Assembly: GCA_000277445.1 (NCBI GenBank) | Contig: AJWJ01000233.1 | Coordinates: 1-35,516, forward strand | DNA length: 35,516 bases | Reading direction: 5' to 3' | Source of the DNA: Polysphondylium violaceum | Taxonomy: Eukaryota > Evosea > Eumycetozoa > Dictyosteliales > Dictyosteliaceae | In this document: positions 31,198 through 35,516 of the stretch, one piece after another | Layout: each line of letters begins with the position of its first letter | How positions within the stretch are numbered: the first letter of the stretch is position 1 | Program-made: the position numbers and the translations under genes | Notes under the pieces: model-generated | What the model was told of the DNA's origin: nothing | The model's input: the letters and a program-made list of their open reading frames with translations, nothing else | Databases searched by the model: none

Positions 31198-31259
31198 ACT
31201 TGACTTTTAGTAACTATTGTAGATTTATATGTTTCTCTATTTGTTATTGCAACAAGCAC

Positions 31260-31330
31260 CCTTACAGCAATTTAATTAATTTCTCTGTTTCGTTATAGAT
31301 TTGAAAAAAATTTGGTGTTTGTCTTTATTA
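31260..31330 (+). repeat. Second copy of the Class I-type motif and its 3' flank
   Basis: CCTTACAGCAA at 31260-31270 is followed by about 60 bases that align with the same positions after the motif at 27812. Shared blocks include AATTTCTCTGT, GAAAA and ATTT-GGTGT-TGT-TTT. Sequence before the motif is not alike, and no 5' strand complementary to the bases after the motif is found, so the end stem of a Class I RNA is missing. Either a decayed RNA gene or part of a dispersed repeat. Confidence 0.5.
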
Positions 31331-31593
31331 TTTTTTGTTTTTTTTTTGTTTTTTTAAAAACAGATAAATTTTAATGATAAAATAATATCTAAGGATAGTT
31401 TGATGATATCATCAAAAGAAAAAAACAAAAAAAGATTTTTTACGAAAATAAAAAATGTTTTTAAAATAAAAATAGATATTTCACGCCCCGAAAAAAATAG
31501 ATTTTTACAAATTAAAGTTGAAACTTTTGTTTTCTTTTTCCAATATCAAATCCAATGTTCGCGAACAGCGTTTGAGAACAAAAAAGTGCAAAC

Positions 31594-31601
31594 TATAAAT
31601 A
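31594..31601 (+). promoter_or_regulatory. TATA box
   Basis: TATAAATA, 103 bases before the ATG of the small secreted peptide and followed by a leader rich in CAT and CAA triplets. This is a typical strong dictyostelid promoter arrangement. Confidence 0.5.
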
Positions 31602-31703
31602 AGAGTCTTTAGTTATCAATCATTTCATCAAAACTCATCTTTTCAATACGAATCATATAATTAAATACTTAATTACTCCCTACACATATACAAATAAAAC
31701 ACC

Positions 31704-31931
31704 ATGAAATTCTTACTTTTAGTTACAATCCTTTTTGCTTTGTTGGCAGTAACCATGGCAATCAATAAGAAAGCTATTCCATTTACAAATGCCCCAATTT
31801 TTACTGGTGGTAGCGGTGGTGAAGACCATTGTTCAGATGTAAACGATTTTTGCGGTATGGGTCAAGGCAGCAATGCAAACCCACATCAAAGCACTACTGG
31901 TGGTCAAAGTGGTGAAAAAGGCCAATGGTAA
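31704..31931 (+). CDS. Small secreted peptide, unknown function
   Basis: 75 residues in one exon. A clean signal peptide (MKFLLLVTILFALLAVTMA) is followed by about 56 residues of mature peptide containing only two Cys (DHCSDVNDFCGMG), which could form one disulfide, and a Gly/Ser/Gln-rich tail (TTGGQSGEKGQW). Good start context (AACACCATG), a TATA box upstream and AATAAA downstream suggest a real, well-expressed gene. I recognise no family. Possible roles are an extracellular matrix component or signal peptide precursor. A lone dibasic site (NKK) lies soon after the signal. Confidence 0.8.
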   Translation: MKFLLLVTILFALLAVTMAINKKAIPFTNAPIFTGGSGGEDHCSDVNDFCGMGQGSNANPHQSTTGGQSGEKGQW

Positions 31932-32310
31932 AAAGGAATCATCAATCGACTTTAAAGAAAAAATAAATATCCACAAACAAACTATAAAATAGTTCATTAT
32001 TTCATTAAAACTTGAACTTTTATAATCACAATAAATATAAATAGATGTATTTAATTCGAAAGTTTTTAATTTTAATGTTTTTAATTTGTCTTGTAAAAAA
32101 ATTAAAGAATTTTATAAATATAAATCAAAAAGACATATTGATATGTAGTTATGACAACCATTCACACCACAAATATCCAGAGATATCTTCAAAAACCATT
32201 TTTTTCACAAAATAAAAATATGATTATTTGGGTGGTAAAAAAAGTCTCATTTTGATAAATATAACAAGTTTTTCAAAACACAGTACTTCCTCTTCTTTGT
32301 AATAATTCAC
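31932..32310. other. Intergenic region
   Basis: AT-rich. AATAAA at 31962-31967 is the likely polyadenylation signal of the secreted-peptide gene. The rest should hold the promoter of the TRIM-like gene. Nothing else is seen. Confidence 0.55.
31962..31967 (+). terminator. Polyadenylation signal
   Basis: AATAAA 31 bases after the stop codon of the small secreted-peptide gene. Confidence 0.55.
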
Positions 32311-34809
32311 ATGTCTAAAAAATCATTAATGATTTGTAAATGTTGTTCACCGCCACAATGTTACGAATCACCTGTGTTGTTGAGTGTGTGTGATCATATT
32401 GTGTGTAAGAATACTGTTGTGCAGTTTGGTGTTACATATGTTTGTCCTTTGTGTAATAGTATTAGTGATCAACTTGACACAGAGTCTGATAGAGTGCGTG
32501 ATATTGTGAATGAAATAGAGGGCACATATATCTGTAAACTGCACAATAAAGTCATTGATATAGTATGCTGGACTTGTAACACACCTATGTGTCGTTTATG
32601 TAAACATGAAGCTTGTTATAATGATCATGATAGAAAGTACTTTTTCAATCCGATAAAAGTTTTGAATATAAAAGAGAATATCAAAATGTTTATGCAAGAT
32701 AATACAATTAAAATACAAGATAATCTAAATTTCCTTGAACAAGAGATTACAAATAATAATCAAATAATCTCAAGATTAAGAGAATTAAAACAATATATAA
32801 AGAATAGATTAGATAATCATTATTTACAATCACTAGAAACAGAGTTTATTATTTTAGAGAATCGTTTATCTTCTTCAATCAATCAACTCACAGAAACAAA
32901 ACAAAATATCACTAATTATCTTGACAATTTCGACACAAAGAAATCAACAACGCAATCATTAATTCAAATCTTAGATTGGTTTAAAGAAAAGAATAGACTT
33001 TGTAGTTATATAAAATATTCATTGACAATTAAAGAATATGATATCATAGATCAATTACTCAATAGTTATTATAAATCACAACATTCACTCACTCGACCAA
33101 CACCACCAACCGACCAACAACAATTTAAAAACACATTAAATGAATGTATAGATATCAAAGAGTCAATCGATACTAGACCACTACTATGTTATCCAATTAT
33201 TAATAGTTATAAATTCTTTTTTTTCCCTAAACATCCAATTGTTGACCCAATCAATAATAGTCAATTAGACTTATTCATAAATAGTAAAACAACATCAAGG
33301 AAGAATAATAATAATGAGAATGATAATAACATAGACAATGTATTCATTATCTATAATAAGGACTATAACAATCATTGTTTAACAAGAATATTTTATTATA
33401 TATCAGAATCAAAGTTTCAATTTAATTATATATTCTTTGTTCAATCATTGGATGATTATAAGAATATATTGATAAAGTTAGATAAAAACTTTTCACCTTT
33501 AGTAATTGCCAGCGATAGGCAATTAATAGATTTCTTTAATAGTAATAGTAATATTAGAAATTTAACATCAGTATTAATAGTTTATCATCATCAATTTTAT
33601 AATAAATATAAATATGAAATACAATATAACAATAGTAATATTAAAACAATTATCATTACCTTGGATTCAGATTTCAAAGCCAAACATCCAAACGTAAATA
33701 TATTTGGTGAACATGTTTTGGAACCATTAAGTGTTGAAGGTATGGAGTTTTTATTCAATAATTTAACAGATTCTATCGTTTCAAAAGATGACATATTCTA
33801 CAAGCCCTTAATGTATAGCATCACTCAAGTCCCTCTGGGCTTCACTATTGGAAGTATAGCCCAACTCATAAGAAAAAAAGCAAATCCAAATCAAATCATC
33901 TACGATGCATTGTAAGTATAATTTTAATTATGCCGTATGGTAATACTGATTACTAAACATATTTTAAATAACACCTAGATCATATAAAGCTGATACTATG
34001 GCACCAAGTGAAATAATTCCAAAACCAGAAAACATAATATTCAAATTCCCAGTCGGTGAAATCTTATGGTCATTACAAGTTAATTATTTAGAAAGTCAAA
34101 CCAAACAAAATAATAAATTGGTACCAATAACAATAATGCAAGAACCAAAAGAATGTAAAGATCCTTATCAACTTATATTAACATCTGAGTATGCACAAAT
34201 CATAATCAACAACACCAATGGTGACATGTATAATATAATATTTGACTACGTTTTTGCATGGCTTGTTCTATGTTTGGAGATAAGTTCATAAATCTCATTC
34301 CTCTTTCTGGCACATTCAAATCACCATCACATGGGATCCAACCACTATCATTATCTGATTGTTTTGGCTCAATTTTATACCTATCAACTCAGCCCTTTCA
34401 AGGAGAAAAAATTGAAATCGATGCCATTGGATATAGTTTGAAAACAAACAACAATAACAACAATCAAACCTCTGAAAAAAGAATTGCAATTAGATTGGAA
34501 AATGGTGAAAATAGAATCAATTTTATCAACATTGAGGGCAAGATTCATTTCATTGGTGATGTGAAGTTTATAAAAGATACCAATCACCATACATTGATAA
34601 TAACATCAAATTATTCAAGATTTGCAAACAATAATCAACTCATATTCAAAAGTAAAGATAATCGACCCATTCCAGATAGAGGTAACTTTAGTGGAAATCT
34701 ATGTGGTGATATTATTTTAAAAGATACCACTATTATCTCTTTTGATATTCCTGCATATACCGATGCAAAAAAAATAAATTATTTTTTTGAATTTTGGGTG
34801 GTGCTTTAA
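32311..34809 (+). pseudogene. TRIM-like zinc-finger protein gene with one frame break
   Basis: Exon 1 runs 32311-33911 and exon 2 from 33979; the intron has GTAAGT and CACCTAG. Order: a degenerate RING-like finger (Cys-9, 12, 27, His-29, Cys-32, 45, 48; the sixth ligand is missing), a B-box (CKLH, CWTC, CRLC and His-106; about residues 70-107), a coiled coil at about 125-210, then a long Asn-rich C-terminal region. Exon 2 reads in frame to FDYVFAWLVL and stops at 34291. Homologous-looking sequence continues in another frame from about 34258 (MACSMFGDKFINLIPLSGTF) to 34809. One base is missing at or near the T run 34251-34255 relative to a continuous frame. This may be a real mutation or a homopolymer assembly error; the rest is well preserved. 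Confidence 0.7.
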
Positions 34810-35516
34810 ATCTATGATCGACACATCCATTGCAATGGGAGAGTTTGTATTTCTTTTAGTATCAAGTCTTTCATTTTGATTTAAGATCATGTGGTACATA
34901 ATAGATGGCGATCTCTCTTCTGCTTTTATAAATTCTAGCTAAACATTACATATCTATGATTACATAAACCTAAAGGTACAATCATAGAGTTTTGGAATCT
35001 TTCAAGGTTGGGTGTAAAACTGTACATTGGAAGGCAAATCATTTCACATTCATTTTTCTTTAATAAATTCCAAGGTTGATTTTGCAGTTAGTATAGGTTT
35101 GACCATATGCAAAGAAGTAGCTAGGAAGAGAGTGATGGCTGAGGGGTCTCCCATTCCCTCTATCATCCAATGTTCAGCCACTCTCTTCCTGTCATAATAC
35201 AAATTAATTTTTTTTGTATTAACAAGGGACCACTCTGCCAGTAATGTATCATTGATAATGTGACTAAAGAATTTTTAAGAATCAAAACCAAATACTATCC
35301 TTTTGGTTGGGCTATTGCCATAAAGAATACCCAAGGGTGATTTTGATATTGATACATACAGGAGATGAACTGTTAATTCGATCTTGGGGATCATAAGGCT
35401 TCCAGGTATGCGGGCTATGTATATATTCCAGTGTTGGTAGGTTTAAGTTTTTTTGTTTTAATTAGGATGTGGACAATTACAATTTTTGAATCTTGCCCTC
35501 CTTCAATTTTTTTGTA
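34810..35516. other. Right end of window: intergenic DNA with a decayed coding remnant
   Basis: No intact gene on either strand. 34810-35045 is unremarkable AT-rich DNA. From about 35050 to 35440 the minus strand is coding-like; see the separate entry. The last 70 bases are A/T-rich and the window ends inside this region. Confidence 0.5.
35050..35440 (-). pseudogene. Decayed coding remnant, family not identified
   Basis: Minus-strand translation shows protein-like stretches in more than one frame, including RVAEHWMIEGMGDPSAITLF, then LATSLHMVKPILTAKSTLEF at the 3' end, and SPLGILYGNSPTKRIVFGFD further upstream. Composition (Trp, Met, His, Gly, Pro) is unlike random AT-rich translation. The sequence is broken in at least two places and its 5' part lies near or beyond the window end. 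I cannot say whether it was a host gene or a mobile element, so it is treated as a fossil. Confidence 0.4.

Larger units (their letters stand above)
29600..31703. other. Gene-poor stretch with decayed repeats and remnants
   Basis: About 2.1 kb without an intact gene. From left to right: the promoter of the four-exon gene (29600-29800); a possible structured RNA with a minus-strand DUSE core (29860-29952); an inverted pair of decayed related sequences (30085-30830); a remnant resembling a transposase tail (30793-31030); a second copy of the Class I-type block (31191-31340); and the promoter of the small secreted peptide. Confidence 0.6.

Noticed and set aside
31400-31612. Plus-strand frame of 70 codons rich in Lys, Phe and Ile
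   Set aside because: Composition of translated A/T-rich noncoding DNA; it overlaps the TATA box and leader of the small peptide gene.
1-35516. tRNA or rRNA genes, CRISPR arrays, LTR elements
   Set aside because: No tRNA TPsiC-type arm with a matching acceptor stem, no rRNA-like sequence, no spaced direct-repeat array, and no long terminal repeats were found by reading through the window.

Overview
This window reads as nuclear DNA of a dictyostelid social amoeba. Intergenic DNA is strongly AT-rich with long A and T runs. Introns are short (about 60-175 bases) and AT-rich, with GTAAGT/GTATGT-type donors. Proteins carry Asn, Gln and Glu tracts. Lineage hallmarks are present: an FNIP-repeat gene, a dictyostelid ankyrin protein with an FRN-x-x-L start, an ABCA half-transporter, and a candidate Class I RNA with a DUSE-like promoter element. 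Coding DNA is less AT-extreme than in D. discoideum or D. purpureum, so a group such as Cavenderia, Heterostelium or Polysphondylium is more likely. The species is inferred, not shown.

Layout. 1-4200: two plus-strand genes of unknown function, a small possibly GPI-anchored protein and a coiled-coil, Ser/Asn-rich protein. 4255-6711: a three-exon, extremely charged nuclear-type protein on the minus strand. 7229-8313: a proline-rich WH2/coiled-coil/SH3 actin regulator. 8540-12129: a divergent pair made of an intronless, comparatively GC-rich ankyrin-type gene and a decayed FNIP-repeat gene; both begin with the same kind of N-terminal module. 12376-13875: a TLDc gene converging on an ESF2/ABT1 ribosome-biogenesis gene. 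14085-24429: a run of minus-strand genes (papain-family protease in four exons, long coiled-coil protein, ABCA transporter, Rrp9/U3-55K). 24788-27633: SF3B4, a protein with two CDGSH iron-sulfur motifs, VPS25 and CDC26. 27634-32000: a candidate Class I RNA, an unrecognised four-exon membrane protein, a 2.1 kb stretch of decayed repeats and coding remnants, a partial second copy of the RNA-like block, and a small secreted peptide. 32311-34809: a TRIM-like zinc-finger protein whose reading frame is broken near its end. 34810-35516: a decayed coding remnant.

The genes do not form one pathway. Several are housekeeping parts: rRNA processing (ESF2, Rrp9), splicing (SF3B4), ESCRT-II (VPS25) and the anaphase-promoting complex (CDC26). 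They are interleaved with fast-evolving dictyostelid families. Pairs are tight: TLDc and ESF2 stop codons lie 48 bases apart, and Rrp9/SF3B4 and CDGSH/VPS25 share short bidirectional promoter regions. Most exon structures were rebuilt by hand; each reconstructed total length is a whole number of codons, which supports the splice sites chosen. Family names rest on motif recognition, without database search.
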